This document shows positions 24,478-36,272 of a stretch of DNA of 64,000 nucleotides, piece by piece. Location: NCBI GenBank assembly GCA_016617855.1, contig JAECUM010005016.1, positions 88,407 to 152,406 of the forward strand. The letters are read 5' to 3'. The translations under genes and the position numbers were made by a program. This stretch comes from Megalonaias nervosa. Its lineage: Eukaryota > Mollusca > Bivalvia > Unionida > Unionidae. The notes beneath the pieces were generated by a model, which worked only from the letters and a program-made list of their open reading frames with translations, was not told where the DNA came from and did not search any database. Each line of letters starts with the position of its first letter. The first letter of the stretch is position 1.

Positions 24478-24668
24478 ACGTACCATATATACTCGCTTAA
24501 AAGTTCAGTCAAACTGCAAAACAATAAAGATCCTGATCTGCTGTGACTTAATGTGCCTGCAGATTAGGGTCTGTCTTCTGTGTTCTACTGATTACTCTTT
24601 ACAAACTGCACAGACCCAGATCTGCCTGAGCATTATGTGATCTGGGTCTGTGCAGTTTGCAGTTGGAC
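24478..24668 (-). mobile_element. Double-hairpin MITE copy, right end missing
   Basis: TACCATATATACTCGCTTAA is followed by AAGATCCTGATCTGC, GCAGATTAGGGTCTG, GATTACTCTTTACAAACTGC, CAGACCCAGATCTGCC and GATCTGGGTCTGTGCAGTTTG. The terminal TAAGCGAGTATATA segment is absent. Confidence 0.8.
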
Positions 24669-25731
24669 GTGTCTTGTACAATCCATTCTCATCATCATCA
24701 TAGATGCTCCTTTGCCAGATTGTTGCCCTTGTTTCTTCAGCCAAGGTTTTGGTGCAGATTTTGTACTCGGTGATCAGACTCATTTTATTCTGTAAGAGTA
24801 GTTCAGTTCTACCATGCTTAGTTAGTTATTCTACATCTTGACATGCGAGTCAAGACAAATGACAGTCATAACTACTTAAACACATCTATGTGATGATTCT
24901 TCTCCATTGTAAATCAATAGAGTGAATATGACTTTTAGAATTGTTTTGTTGGTCTCGTTAGGCAAAGCATCAAAAGTGAGGCACCATGTATGGTTAATGA
25001 ACCCTGGGTATTTAATTAAAACATGAATACAGAAAATTCTGTTGATTATTTACAAATAATGTTCTTTGGATCATTTATACAAATTAATGTCAACTAGGAA
25101 ATAACATCAGCACTTTCTGATGAAACGTTTATGCCATATTTTATGCTAAATCATATATCTGATACACTTTCATGTACAACAATAGTTTAGAGAACTCAAG
25201 ATAGTGAATTTTAATGCCCAGCTTGAAGCAGATGAAGAATGCTTACATTTCTGTTGGACAAATCTAAGCATACTTGTATAAAAATCCTTAACCTGTTTTA
25301 CATTTACTATTTACTTGGCCTTAACTTTAATATCTACTTTTTGTCATCTTTTCCCATTAATTCCACACTCAGCTGATTTCTGCTCACAAAGTCTGCAGTG
25401 ACAGAATTATTAGGGCTTTGGTGTCCTAAATATTGAAATGGCCACTACAGTTTTTACATAGGTTGACCTATGGCTACTGTAGTTTCATCAGAACTTAGAG
25501 TGCTGTGCTATAATATTGGTTGAGTCGACATCAGATTATCATTGGAACCTGCAATGGTGGCATCACAGTTTGTAAAGGTTTGGATTCAAGTTTTCCAGGC
25601 AATGGTTTAATCAAAGGCTTAACATGCAGACCCTGCTTTTGTTTTTATAAAGATAATCATTAATTTGAAATACACCTCACACTGTTTATTCTGTAATATT
25701 CTAATTACTTTATTACTTTCTCCACTGCCAG

Positions 25732-25813
25732 ATTCAGAGAAGAATTCCCTACCAGCCGAAATTGATTCAGATGTAGGAACACTGATGGGGGACACCGATA
25801 CAGAGACAGATAG
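25732..25813 (+). CDS. CAP-Gly gene exon 3
   Basis: An 82-nt exon after CTCCACTGCCAG ending at ATAG|GTAATT, phase 1 to phase 2. It encodes a very acidic stretch containing EIDSDVGTLMGDTDTETDR, related to DTDSEMGTL of the preceding exon. No domain is recognised. The match of phase on both sides supports it despite its small size. Confidence 0.78.
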
Positions 25814-26499
25814 GTAATTATCACACCATCCTGCATCACACGTCTGCAGACCTGCCACTTAATCGTATTTACTCAGGATCATCCTGAATCTTTGTTTAAA
25901 ATCCAAATGTTCCAATTTCCTGATTTTTAAAAATGCCCCAAAATATTTTAAAATAACTTTTGATTCACAATGGCTGTACTGAGAGAGGAAAAGTGATGCA
26001 GAAATTACATGATGAATATGCTACAGTCTTACAGTGAAAATCTAGCATTTTCCCATGTTCTTCTTTTATGCTGATATTTAGTTTGTTAAATGAATTAACT
26101 GTAGCATACATTTTTACATTAATTAAATAGCATAAGACAGCAGAGATGTAAATTTCTATATAAGTTTTTGTAAATATATGGTCACAAACACTGTTCTTGA
26201 TTTATCTCCAAATACTGATTTTTTTTTCCGTTTGGCATTCTGATTTTCATTCCCCTCAAAGTAGCAGGTCTGTGTCTGTTATCCTACATCACATGTTGGC
26301 ATAATAGCCTTTTCATTGCACCTCTGACTTGTTTGTATGATGTCATTAGTGCATTATGTCATGTAGACTACTATTTTTCTATAATTGGTTTAGCTTTAGA
26401 ACTGAATTTTGATTATACATGTTTGAGTTTACCATAAACTTCATGATCGTAAACCAAATATTGTATGCTCTTTCTAAAGATACGAAAGTTTTCAATAAA

Positions 26500-26720
26500 T
26501 ACCAACTTTACTCGCTCATAAGATGAGTCAGCCTGCAAACTGCATGGAGCCAGATCTACTGTTGCATAATGCGTTGGCAGATCTGGGTTTATGCAGTTTG
26601 TTAGGAATAATCAGTAGAACAAACAACACAGACCCTGATCTGCAGGTGCATTATGCTATGGCAGATCAGGATCTTTGTTGTTTGCAGTGTGACTTTACTT
26701 ATAAGCAAGTATAGATGGCA
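26500..26720 (+). mobile_element. Double-hairpin MITE, well-preserved copy
   Basis: Hairpin A: CAAACTGCATGGAGCCAGAT … GGCAGATCTGGGTTTATGCAG. Spacer: TTAGGAATAATCAGTAGAA. Hairpin B: CAAACAACACAGACCCTGAT … GGCAGATCAGGATCTTTG. Right end TTATAAGCAAGTATAGATGG. This is one of the clearest views of the two-hairpin layout. Confidence 0.88.
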
Positions 26721-27469
26721 CTGTGTTTATTTAGAGGGTCTGCACCATTTGTTAGAGAGAACTTACCTATTCATGAACTTATGTATTGGTTTGTAACTTG
26801 TAGAGATAAAATGGTCCATATATATGATACATAGTTTTTACTTTTCCCAGATTATACGAAACTGTACATAATAAAAAATAAGTAATAATAATGTAACTAG
26901 TTCCATCTGGCAACTAGTACACAACCTCTGCCATTTGGGTGCCAATTTGTTTAGAACCCATATTTTCTTACTTTGGATTGTGAGAAAAATAATCAACTAT
27001 GTGTATTGATGTGGGATAACAAAATCCCACTTTTGCAAGCATAATTTGTAGGCAGGAACTCAACAAGGCTTCATTCTTGCCAATTGGTTTATGGTCTTGC
27101 ATGGGATTTGCCTATCCCACAATACATATAACAGAGTGATATTGTCAAAGCTGCACAGATAGATGATGACACATGGGACTATCACTCCAATAGAGATGGC
27201 AGTGGCAAGATCTTGTGTTACTTTCTTGAGCTTGTTGTTTTTTTTTTTAAGTTGTGTCACATTCATAATGGGGCTGTTCTCATGTGAAGCTTAGTGCAGA
27301 CACCTATTTTCCCTTTCATAATAACAATTTTTAGCTCTTTAAGTAGGTAAATGCAGGGTGTAGTGAAAACACTATTTAAATAATTCCCTCTTCCCAGAAC
27401 TTTTTTTCTTTTCACAGTATTAATTCATTGATACAATACTTGATATGTATGTCTGAAACTTACTTTCTT

Positions 27470-28930
27470 TCAAGATTTTCACTGATTCAACCTTGAAAAT
27501 AAGTTCCACAAGTGATCATGAGGGAGATCGCACTGTAGTCCAGTAGACAATGGAATAAACCTTGAATATTGCAATCACCAAATTGATACACATCTGCCTT
27601 TTGTTATGATGTTTAGCATCTTGCCTGCCTGTTACTACTTTAGTTTCTGCACAAAATGCTCAGATTTTCAACCATCTGCAGTTGCCAGACTTTATGGATG
27701 GCTTAAACTTAGGGTAAGAAAGAACCCTATTATTAATTCAAGATAAACAGGAAGGATGGCAACTAGAAGAAGACAGATGGTTTCAACAAAATAACTAGTT
27801 CTCCACCATCTGCAGTTATCAAATATTGTGAATGGCTTGCACTTAGGTTAAGGAAGAACTGTATTGATATTATGGTTTTAAAAAATAGGTCAAAGGTCAA
27901 GGTTGCAATGACTGAAAGGAGCAAAATTGATTTCCACTTAGTAATGTTCATTCTATACAATGTATCTGCTCCAAGCTATTGGATGGCTTCCACGTGAGAT
28001 AAGGATGAAGGCTATCAATTATATGACTAAAAGGTCAAAGCCAAGATAACTGAATAAAAGAAGAAAAATGGTGTCTGTAGAATCCTATAAATTGTTGGGC
28101 TGTAAAGATTATAGGTCAAGGTCACTTGAATGAAAGAAACCTCTCGGTTTCGGGATCAAAGGTAAAGGTTACTATAACTTAATCTTCATAACATACAATT
28201 ACCAAACTTTCTGAATTCCTTGCACTTGGGGTAGGGAAGAAGCCTACTGATTTAGCTGTCAAAGGTCAAGGTCACTGTGACTGAAGGGGAAAAAATGGTT
28301 TCTACAAAAAATTTTCAGTTCTGGATCATGTACCTTCACCAAAGTTTGTGTGTGATTTGCATGTTGAGTAAGGAAGAAGTGTATAGATTTTGGGATCCAA
28401 ATGTAAAAATCACTGTGAATGAAAGAAGAAAAATGGTTTCCGCAGAATAACTTGAGTTCCACATCACAGACCTGGACTAACTTTATGGATGAACTTGCAC
28501 ATGATGTAAGGAAGCAATTAATTGGTTTTGGGGTCAAAAGAGCTAAATCACTGTGACTGAAAAAAATGAAATTGGTGCTGGTACATTGATCATAGTTCTA
28601 GACACTGTGCCTTTAATAATGTTTGTGTAGGGCATGCACTTAAGACATGGAAGAGGTCAATTAATTTTGGGGTCAAAAGCTCAATGGTCAGTACCATTGT
28701 GTCAAAAAAATGTGTTTTACTGAATAACACTTATTCTAGAGTCAGTTTCTTGACCAAACTTTATGGATGGCTTGCACTTACAGTAATAAAGAAACCCATA
28801 GATTTTTAGGTCTATAGGTAAGAGGTTGTGGTCTTGCTTAGTCTGATTGGAAAATAATGGCTTCTGCACATTTAGTTTACTTAAAGACTCTATATATTGA
28901 TCAAGGGTCAAGTTCATTTGGACCCATCTC
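27470..28930. repeat. Degenerate ~150-bp tandem array (GGTCAAGGTCACTG family)
   Basis: Recurring blocks are AAAGGTCAAGGTCACTGTGA, CTGAAAGAAGAAAAATGGTTT, TCTGCAGAATAACT, ACCAAACTTTATGGATGGCTTGCACTT (quoted in parts), and AAGGAAGAAG(C)CTATTGATTTTGGGGTC. About nine to ten units of roughly 140-160 bp can be traced, all diverged. Short ORFs within it are repeat-generated. Confidence 0.8.
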
Positions 28931-29029
28931 CGAAGTCAACGATGCCCAACTAATTCCTACATAGAGGACAGTTAAACACAAGAGTGGATGTATAATGTGC
29001 TGTTCAGAGAGGTCCTGTTATGTTTTTGT

Positions 29030-29309
29030 CCATTTGTTTGTCCATCCATCCTTCCATTATCCACATTTTCCTTTCCAGCAATAAATTCTAAACCCATTTA
29101 AGATATGTCTATGAATTTTGGTGCATACTAAACTATCCATCCATCTCTCCATGCATCCATCCATCCATCCTTCAGTCATATTCGACTAGCAATCCAGATC
29201 TGCCTTTAACACATTTGGAGTGTCGGTATTTGTATGTTCATTCATCCATCCATTGTTCACAATTTCTTTTCTTGAGAAGAGCTCTTAAACCATACAGAAT
29301 ATCTCTCTT

Positions 29310-29367
<58 letters not shown>

Positions 29368-29470
29368 TAATTACTCTTAGTTCATATATGCATTTTGATA
29401 ATCACAGTTTTTCAGTTTAAATATTGTAAACATTTTTTCATACTAGTGCATCCATCCATTATTCACACTT
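29030..29470. repeat. TCCATCCATCC-containing degenerate repeats with (AT)n
   Basis: TCCATCCATCC runs occur at about 29042, 29136, 29244 and 29450, each followed by TTATCCACATTT or TTGTTCACAATTT-like sequence and then (A/T)CAGAATATCT or AAGATATGTCT. These are three or four eroded units of about 100-200 bp. An (AT)n tract of about 25 units sits at 29317-29365. Confidence 0.65.
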
Positions 29471-29837
29471 TAGAGGACAAGACTGTGATGTACTTTCAGT
29501 CAGAGTCTTTACATAAGTATCTTTTCAAGTATTGCTAGCAAAATAAATACCAGTACATCGTACGTGCATCAGGAAATGAAGGTGTAATAGAAGTAGGTTT
29601 CTGTGGCCTACTTGCAAAATTGCAAGGGTCAACTACACAGAGATTTTTCTGTTAGGCCAGAAGGACCAGCTCCCATTGAAATCCACTGAACTGGCCCTGC
29701 AGCTGTCAGTATTAACATATTTACAGTCCCTTCTGAAAATCCCTGAGCTCAGGCAAACTAGCTGCTAATTTGACCCTTAAATTGGATCTCCTGATTTATT
29801 CCACAGATGTAGAGGTATCCCTTCCATTATGTCTGGG

Positions 29838-30070
29838 GCCCAAAGTGGCAGAGTGGTCTAAAGTGCTCACTGTGATCTCACATCTGTCTATGTGGATTTG
29901 ATTCTCAGGGTCTACCAGTTTAGCTGCGAGAAATCTTACTAGTTACTTCCCATGCGTCAGTGGTTCTTTCTGGTGTTTCTGGGCTCTTCCTCCACCACTT
30001 GTGCCGGCTGCCACATATAGCCTATCTTGTGCTGAGAAATGGCATTAAACCCCATAACAACAACAATAAC
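29838..30070 (+). mobile_element. SINE family B, near-complete copy
   Basis: A-box-like AGTGGCAGAGTGGTCTAAAG, B-box-like GTGGATTTGATTCTCAGG, then GCGAGAAATCTTACTAGTTAC, TTCCCATGCG and GGCTCTTCCTCCACCACTTG. It ends AGAAATGGCATTAAACCCC with a repeated (AACAAC) tail. Confidence 0.85.
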
Positions 30071-30138
30071 AGTCCATCATGTCTTGTGCAACAACTTGAT
30101 GGCTACTGACATTCTGAACTTTTTACTTTCCACATATA

Positions 30139-30287
30139 GGCCACTTTGGTGGCGTAAGTGGTTAGAGTGTCTGCCTCAGATATGGGAGGTCGCAGGTTTG
30201 AGCCCCGGTCAGGTCATACCAAAGACTTACAAAAATGGTACTAACAGCTATCTTGCATTCAGCATTAAGAAGTTAATGTTAAGACCA
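30139..30287 (+). mobile_element. SINE family A, 3'-truncated copy
   Basis: A box GGTGGCGTAAGTGGTTAGAG, B box GCAGGTTTGAGCCCCGG, then the family body to AAGAAGTTAATGTTAAGACC, where a second full copy begins. Confidence 0.85.
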
Positions 30288-30600
30288 GACTGCTCAGGTG
30301 GCCTAATGGTTAGAGTGTCCACCTCAGATGCGGGAGATCATGGGTTCGATCCCGAGCCGAATCTTACCAAAGACTAATAAAAATGGTGCTAACAGCTGCC
30401 TTGCTTGGTGCTCAGCATTAAGAGGTTAGTGTTGGGACTGGTCGGCCTGCTGTCAGGATAATGTGACTGGGTGGGACATCATGCTACTTGTCTGCGGCAT
30501 GATGCCCCAGTGCTAGACATCACCATAAACTGCCACACTGCAGACATCGTAGCAATATGACTGAAAAATTGTTAAAGTTACATTAAAAATCCAAATCACA
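30288..30600 (+). mobile_element. SINE family A, full-length copy
   Basis: A box CAGGTGGCCTAATGGTTAGA, B box ATGGGTTCGATCCCGAGCC, a central TGTGACTGGGTGGGACATCA, and an end AAAAATCCAAATCACAC. It is arranged head-to-tail with the truncated copy before it and a headless copy after it. Confidence 0.9.
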
Positions 30601-30615
30601 CTGTGCATCACACAT

Positions 30616-30795
30616 GTTAAGACTGGTCAGCCTGGTGTCAGGATAATGTGACTTGGTGGGACATGATGCTACATGTCTGCTGCATGATACCCCAGTGCTA
30701 GACATGACTATAAACTGCCACACTGCAGACATTGTAGCGATATGACTGAAAAATTTTTGAAGATGCATTAAAAATCCAAATCACACATACACACA
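30616..30795 (+). mobile_element. SINE family A, headless copy
   Basis: Begins inside the family body (GTTAAGACTGGTCAGCCTGG), repeats the last ~170 bp of the element and ends AAATCCAAATCACACATACA with a CA tail. Probably a tandem duplication of the SINE tail. Confidence 0.85.
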
Positions 30796-31134
30796 CTCTC
30801 CATAAATTACTTATCTTTTAATGAATAATCATACTATTATTAGTAAATCTTAAAAGAAATTTAGAATTGAAATCTGTATTTGACACACATTTATTGAACT
30901 TTAAGGAAATTTTCTAATAATTAACAAGGAACATTTCAATTATATTTGAAAAGTTCAAATATCCGAATGAGTTATTAGATTTATTTAATAACATTTTTCA
31001 TCCATAATGATTAGAGAATTATGGGCAACTTTAGTATTTAGTAATTCCTTCATCCAGAAATTCAAGGGAAAGCTATTTTTAGATGTTATTTTGTATTTAT
31101 AAAATATTGACAATTTGTTTTCTTCATATTTTAG

Positions 31135-31216
31135 AACTGAGGCTCCAAAGTCAGTTTCACCAGGGGAGACAATTATCATGAGTATCAAACTGAAGGATGA
31201 CTCTTATGGTGACAAG
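31135..31216 (+). CDS. CAP-Gly gene exon 4
   Basis: An 82-nt exon after TTCATATTTTAG ending GACAAG|GTACTG, phase 2 to phase 0. It encodes TEAPKSVSPGETIIMSIKL followed by KDDSYGDK. No domain is recognised. Phase agrees with both neighbours. Confidence 0.8.
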
Positions 31217-31693
31217 GTACTGTTAGGTTATCTCCCTTATTAAAGTAAAATAAGGACTGCAATTGTAAGTATAATTGACGAACATGCTTTTGAGACATTT
31301 TACATAAATCTTAGGCTTGTTTAATTTTTAAAATGTTATTACATCTTTTGATAAAGGGAGAAAGTCAGTCTTAATTGCAAACTGACCTGCACTTAACATG
31401 TATCTTAAAAAATGTCAGGTTATAATAACTGTCAGCTAATTGACTGATTTGTTTTTGTGAGGGATACTTTCGATAAAATTAAATTAAAAAATCTAAGTTT
31501 TTTTATGGTTTTATTTTTGTTATTATCTTGTTTTCAATCACTGAGAGCGCTTTATTCTGAAGAATTGAAGTTTATTATATATATTTATATATTAAAAATT
31601 GAAAAGCAAATAATAGCTTATGTATTTTTAAGAATTCAATAAATCGATTAGTGTCTATTATTTAATGCCTTTTGAATTTGTTTTTTTTTCCAG
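31217..31693 (+). other. Intron 4 of the CAP-Gly gene
   Basis: A short 477-bp AT-rich intron, GTACTG to TTTTTTTTTCCAG. Nothing else was recognised in it. Confidence 0.75.
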
Positions 31694-32675
31694 ACCTTGA
31701 AAGATGATAGTACTGAAGCTGATCAGATTCAAAATTCTACATTTTCTGGCCATGAGAGTGACAGTGAGGAAATTAAACAAGTTACAATTGTTATTGCTGA
31801 CAAGGAGGATGGGAAAGAGAGTGTCAAGGAGGGATCCAAAGCTGTGGATAAAAAAGTAGAGAAGTTGAAAGATTCAGAGAAAACCACGCCAAGAAGTCAG
31901 CGCAAGCCAAGTGTCCCAGCTGATTTCAGGAAGCCCAATATTAATGTAGGTTCAAGATTAGCTGATTATATTAAAGCACCTTTGCCAACCAAACCAAAAG
32001 ATGATCAAGCTAATACTGAAGAAGCCAAAAACAAAAGAAATACACAGAAGAGTAAAGGTGACAGTCCTAAACATCTCAGTAGAACTGAGAGTACTGAGGT
32101 AGTTGAAAAAAAGCAAGAGATTATAGAGAAAGAGCCAGTAAAGAAAGTCAAAAGGACGCCTCCTAAAAGCAAATGGGAAACTATCATGTCTCAGATTGAA
32201 CACAACAAATCCAGTGAAAAAAACAAGCCCAAAGAGGTGAAGAGCAAACTTGAGGCATACCTTAATGCTCCCATACCAGTCTCTCCAAAAAAGACAGATG
32301 AAATAAAAGATGAACCCAAAGTGAAAAAGAAGATCCCTGCTTCAAAAATACCCGATTTCAGCAAAGTGCAGAGCAAGTTGAAAATCAGTGCCCCACTGCC
32401 TCGAGTCCAGAAAGATGATGGATCTTCAGGTAGGAAGGAAAGTTCCCCCAGTAGAAGTAGAAGAGATTCAAAAGATTCGAGTACTAGGAGTAGACACCAA
32501 TCTGGCAACTCCATGAGACGATATTCAGAGATTCAGCCAAGTGGTATCCACATCGATCTGGTCGAGGCCCTAAATGGTGTCAAATGTTCAGGCAACTCAG
32601 TAGACAGTTCAGCTCAAAGCAGTCGTACAGATTTGAGCACCGCTGGCACTGGGGATGAAACTAAAGAAAAACGTA
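31694..32675 (+). CDS. CAP-Gly gene exon 5: basic Ser/Pro-rich microtubule-binding-like region
   Basis: A 982-nt exon (327 residues plus one base) after a strong TTTTTTTTTCCAG, ending CGTA|GTAAGT, phase 0 to 1. The first third is acidic, the rest rich in Lys, Ser and Pro and predicted to be disordered. A degenerate motif repeats three times: NVGSRLADYIKAPLPTKP, EVKSKLEAYLNAPIPVSP and KVQSKLKISAPLPR. KWETIMSQIE lies between. ASKIPDF at 32339-32359 contains SKIP, a match to the SxIP motif by which plus-end-tracking proteins bind EB proteins, in the required basic/Ser/Pro setting. Arg/Ser-rich RKESSPSRSRRDSKDSSTR near the end invites kinase regulation. Basic, proline-rich stretches near CAP-Gly domains commonly bind microtubules; that function here is inference. 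Confidence 0.9.
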
Positions 32676-33289
32676 GTAAGTGTTTCTGAAGTTTAAAGTT
32701 AAACAAGGTTACAGTATGACTTGTTTACCAAGTCACACCTCTGACATACAAGTTTCTTTTTATACAGTCTCTGTTCACTTTGAAATAAGTGGAGAGTACA
32801 ACTGTGATATGGATCATTTTTTTTTTACAAATCCAAAGAAAATTACATGTAGCATTAATGTAATATAAAGGAAAGGAATGCATTTGCAATTGAACTTTAA
32901 TACAGTTAGATATTTAATATATTTTTAATTCTGCTGAAATGGCAATTAACAAGTTGCATCATTATTTTTCTCCCCGTAATTTTGTCATGGTAGTTGGAAT
33001 TAATAAATTTCACCACCTTTTCTATGTTCTTGCTGTCACTATTCAGGATAGTCATTTGTTAGCAAATGTACAAATTGTGTGTGAGATAAAAGCAAAAAGA
33101 TGATGACATGATGACCACTCTGGCATGATGACCACTCTGAATATACCAGAGAAAGTCCAGACTTTAACGATAGTCATAGTCTCCTAAGTTACTACATGCA
33201 CACCTCATATCTGGTTAGTGCCTTATTTTTTTTCTGTTGTTATTTTCCAACATTCTTTACCACCATTTAAAAAGACTTCAGTGACTGAT

Positions 33290-33440
33290 GTTGCTGTGTA
33301 ATAACCAGAAGGGTACAGGTTTGAATCATGTGAAGACCAATCCTGCCTAATATATCCCAGGGCAAAAGTATGTTATTCCAATTGCTTCTGCATAACCTTT
33401 AATGTATGTATGTTCCATTAAACTCCAAACAAACAAATGG
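33290..33440 (+). mobile_element. tRNA-derived SINE relic (family C)
   Basis: Shows a B-box-like GGGTACAGGTTTGAATCATG, then CCCAGGGCAAAAGTATGTTA, TTCCAATTGCTTCTGCATAA and a terminal TCCATTAAACTCCAAAC. This is the same order as the copies at 49300 and 61100. The A box is eroded. Confidence 0.5.
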
Positions 33441-33659
33441 TTATCTCCATTTACCAGCCATCTCTCTTTAAAAGACTAAATTCTTTTGTCCCATTGGTGG
33501 CCATATATGAGAGGCTGCACTGCATTGATTACCATACTATTTTCACCTGAAAGTTCTCTAAAGTGTTAACTTCAGTTGTTCCTAAGTTATTTTGCAGTCC
33601 AGTTTTAGGGCAGTGAGACTTGAGAGTGACTCTTGCAAGGGGGGGGGGGCTTTGTGGTT

Positions 33660-34260
33660 ATCAACATTTTGTTAAGGTTTTGATTATAGTTTTTCATTTG
33701 CATATATTTCCTAAACCTCATGATCCATTCTTATCGCACTTTATCCTTCCTTATAACTGATCCATTCTTATCATACTTGATGCATTCTGTTTATACATGG
33801 TCCAAATCATTATGAAGATAAGTCAATTCCATGACATGCTTGCTTGTCCCTGAGATGTTGGAGCATTGGTCAGTCATAGAAAATAATCTGTGAAGCTTGT
33901 TGTAAAGGTATTTTTCATTTGCTTGTAATTTCTGAACTCCTTGATGAATTTCCATTATGCTGGAGTTGAATCATTGTGAAGCTAAAACCATTCATGCAGT
34001 GACACAATGATCTTGCTCTTTTGATATTGGGTCAAGGTCACAGTCATAGAAAACTGTGACAATTGTGATTTTTAAAAAATGCTTATATTCTCCAAACTCC
34101 AAGTTGGAGACCTTTCATACTTGGGATGAATCATTGTGAAGGGGATAGAATTCATTCAGGAGCATGCTCACTCATACATTTGGCCTTGGGGTCAAGGTCA
34201 CAGAATGGGATGAACTGACAGTGTTGCACATTGAGTGCATGCTCTCCTTTAATTTTTTGT
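33660..34260. repeat. Degenerate ~200-bp tandem repeat
   Basis: Three units share GTTTTTCATTTGCATATATT or a relative, CTAAACCT(C/T)…TGATCCATT, GAATCATTGTGAAG, GACATGCTTGCTTGTCC or GCATGCTCACTCATACA, and GGGTCAAGGTCACAG. Confidence 0.65.
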
Positions 34261-34859
34261 CCTGTGTTAAAATCTTGACCCTGGGTAAACTTTTTCATTT
34301 TAAAAAAAACAACTGGAAAGATAACTTTGCATTAGTTGATGTTCATCCATGTCTCTCTTGACAATGAATGAACACTAAAGTCAAATGGAGCAAGATCCAG
34401 AATGGAATATTCTATGGTGCTGCTCAATTCAGGTTAACCAGATATTCAGACTTATTAATGTTTTCCTGAGTTACTTGAGCACATGATAAAATGTTTATGT
34501 CCAAGGCCAATAGGATAGTAGACAACAAAGTTAAGATGGTAAAACTGTTGGAGTAAATAAGATCTCATTTTGAGAGCACTGTTAGTGCATTATTTACTAT
34601 TATATTCCTTTGCCCCGCTAAAATGTTGATTGTCCCTCAAATATGGATGGTATGGGACACAATGTCCCTTGTCCTTGGGATCCTTTGTGCATCACTAAAT
34701 CATTATGAAGCAACATTTCATTTTGCAACAAGTGCACTTAACCTTTGGCCTTTGGGCCAGTGCTTGATCGTGGACTTGACATGCAGACCGTAGTCTTCAT
34801 GTTCTACACCAATACAGTTTGGGTGGGGGGAGCACATTGTTTGTTCATTCACGTGTTTT

Positions 34860-36200
34860 TACATTCATGTGTTCTTTAATTGCATCCTCAGTATGTTAGA
34901 TCCTATTTCACCCCAAAAATGAAAATTGGAATGTGGATAAATCTCATTGAAACTAACTTATCTGGACCAAAATTTAGTTACCATGTTCCAGTTTTGAGGC
35001 GTTAGTGACTTTTGTTATTTTCAGCTATCAATTTATTACACCCTCATTGTCTTGGACCTCATTTGACCCCCACTCATGAAAACTGGTACATGAAAGCATC
35101 TCAACAAGAGTTAATCCAACCATACTAAAACACGGTGAGGTGAATGTGACCTTGCTTTCATATTTGCATGGCATTCTTGGCTTTCAGCCTTATGTTTATT
35201 GCACTCTCTAATTTGGACCCTATTTCACCAACACTCTTGAAAATATGTATGTGGATGCCGCTCAGTGAAATTTGCTCAACCATACATCTAGGTTACTGTG
35301 ATTCAGTTTTCACGGTTGAATTACGTTAGTATTTTCTGTTGTCAATTCATTACACCCTCACTATCATGAGCCCCATTTCAACTCAGTTTGTGAAAATTGG
35401 TACAGCTCAAGGAGGGTAACTCAACTATACCGGAACTACATGTCTCAGTTTTCATACTTGAGTGGTTTTTGTATTTTCAGCTATTTGTTGGTTATGCTTC
35501 AATCTCTAGGCCCTTATTTCACCTGTACTCATGAAAATTTAAATGTGAATGTTTCTTGGAAAAATTAGCTATGTCAGAAGTTTGGTCAGTGTGATATAAG
35601 TATGATGCTGAAATGACTTGTATTTCCAGATATTTTATCATTCCACCATCAATATCTTTGACTGAATTTCACCTGCTCTTTTGCATTTTGGAATGTTGCT
35701 GTATTCATAGAGTAATTCAAGCATACTGAAACTAGGTCAGTTTGACTCAATTTGAATGCTTTGGTATTTTTTTATTTTCTGCAAACCATTTGTTTCCACT
35801 GTAATATCTTAGACTCTTGTTCAACAAACTCATGGAAATTGCAGTATAATGCATATCAAGATGAGTAATCCTGTGATATATAAACTAGCTCAGTGAGATC
35901 TAATTTTCAAACTTTAGTGACTTTTGTATTTTCATTTATTCATTTATCATGCCCTTGATAGCCTGGACCTATTTGCATGTGGATGCCTCAAGAAGAATAT
36001 TTTCACCATGCCAAACTTTAAGTCACTGTCAGGTTTGGTGAATTAAGTATTTTCAGATTTTCATTTATTATATCTTCACTACTGTGAATCTTAATTCATC
36101 TATGCATGAGAATTGGTTTATCGATCAATAGTAACTAAACTATACCAAAAAGCAGGTTACTATGTCCTAATTTTCATGCTCAGGTCTGTATATTGTCACT
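34860..36200. repeat. Degenerate ~155-170 bp satellite-like array
   Basis: About nine units. Each carries variants of ACTCATGAAAATTGGTACAT, TCAACAAGAGTAACTCAACC, ATACTAAAACTAGGTCAGTG, CAGTTTTCATGCTTGAGTGA and CTTTTGTATTTTCAGCTATC, followed by a TTATTACACCCTCACTATCT variant. Copies are clearly diverged. TTTGTATTTTCAG inside each unit resembles a splice acceptor, but no exon follows. Confidence 0.85.
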
Positions 36201-36272
36201 TGAAGTATGCACCTGTTGATAAGTGGATTTACATTTATAAGTAAACACCATGTTTATTTGACATTTTTGCAG

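Larger units (their letters stand above)
25814..31134 (+). other. Intron 3 of the CAP-Gly gene
   Basis: A 5.3-kb intron, GTAATT to CATATTTTAG. It contains a double-hairpin MITE (26500-26720), a long degenerate array of GGTCAAGGTCACTG-type units (27470-28930), TCCATCCATCC-rich repeats (29030-29460) with an AT microsatellite (29317-29365), SINE family B (29838-30070) and a cluster of three SINE family A copies (30139-30790). No exon was seen. Confidence 0.6.
32676..36272 (+). other. Intron 5 of the CAP-Gly gene
   Basis: A 3.6-kb intron, GTAAGT to ATTTTTGCAG. It holds a SINE family C relic (33290-33440) and two adjoining degenerate arrays (33660-34260 and 34860-36200). No exon was seen. Confidence 0.65.

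Noticed and set aside
28259..28537. Minus-strand open frame with internal repetition, also similar ones at 39010-39551 and 53215-53580
   Set aside because: All fall within the degenerate ~150-bp array family and have no starts or splice sites that would make a gene.
31958..32514. Minus-strand open frames opposite exon 5
   Set aside because: They are shadows of the Lys/Glu-rich plus-strand exon, giving Leu/Phe/Ser-rich products with no splice or start evidence.
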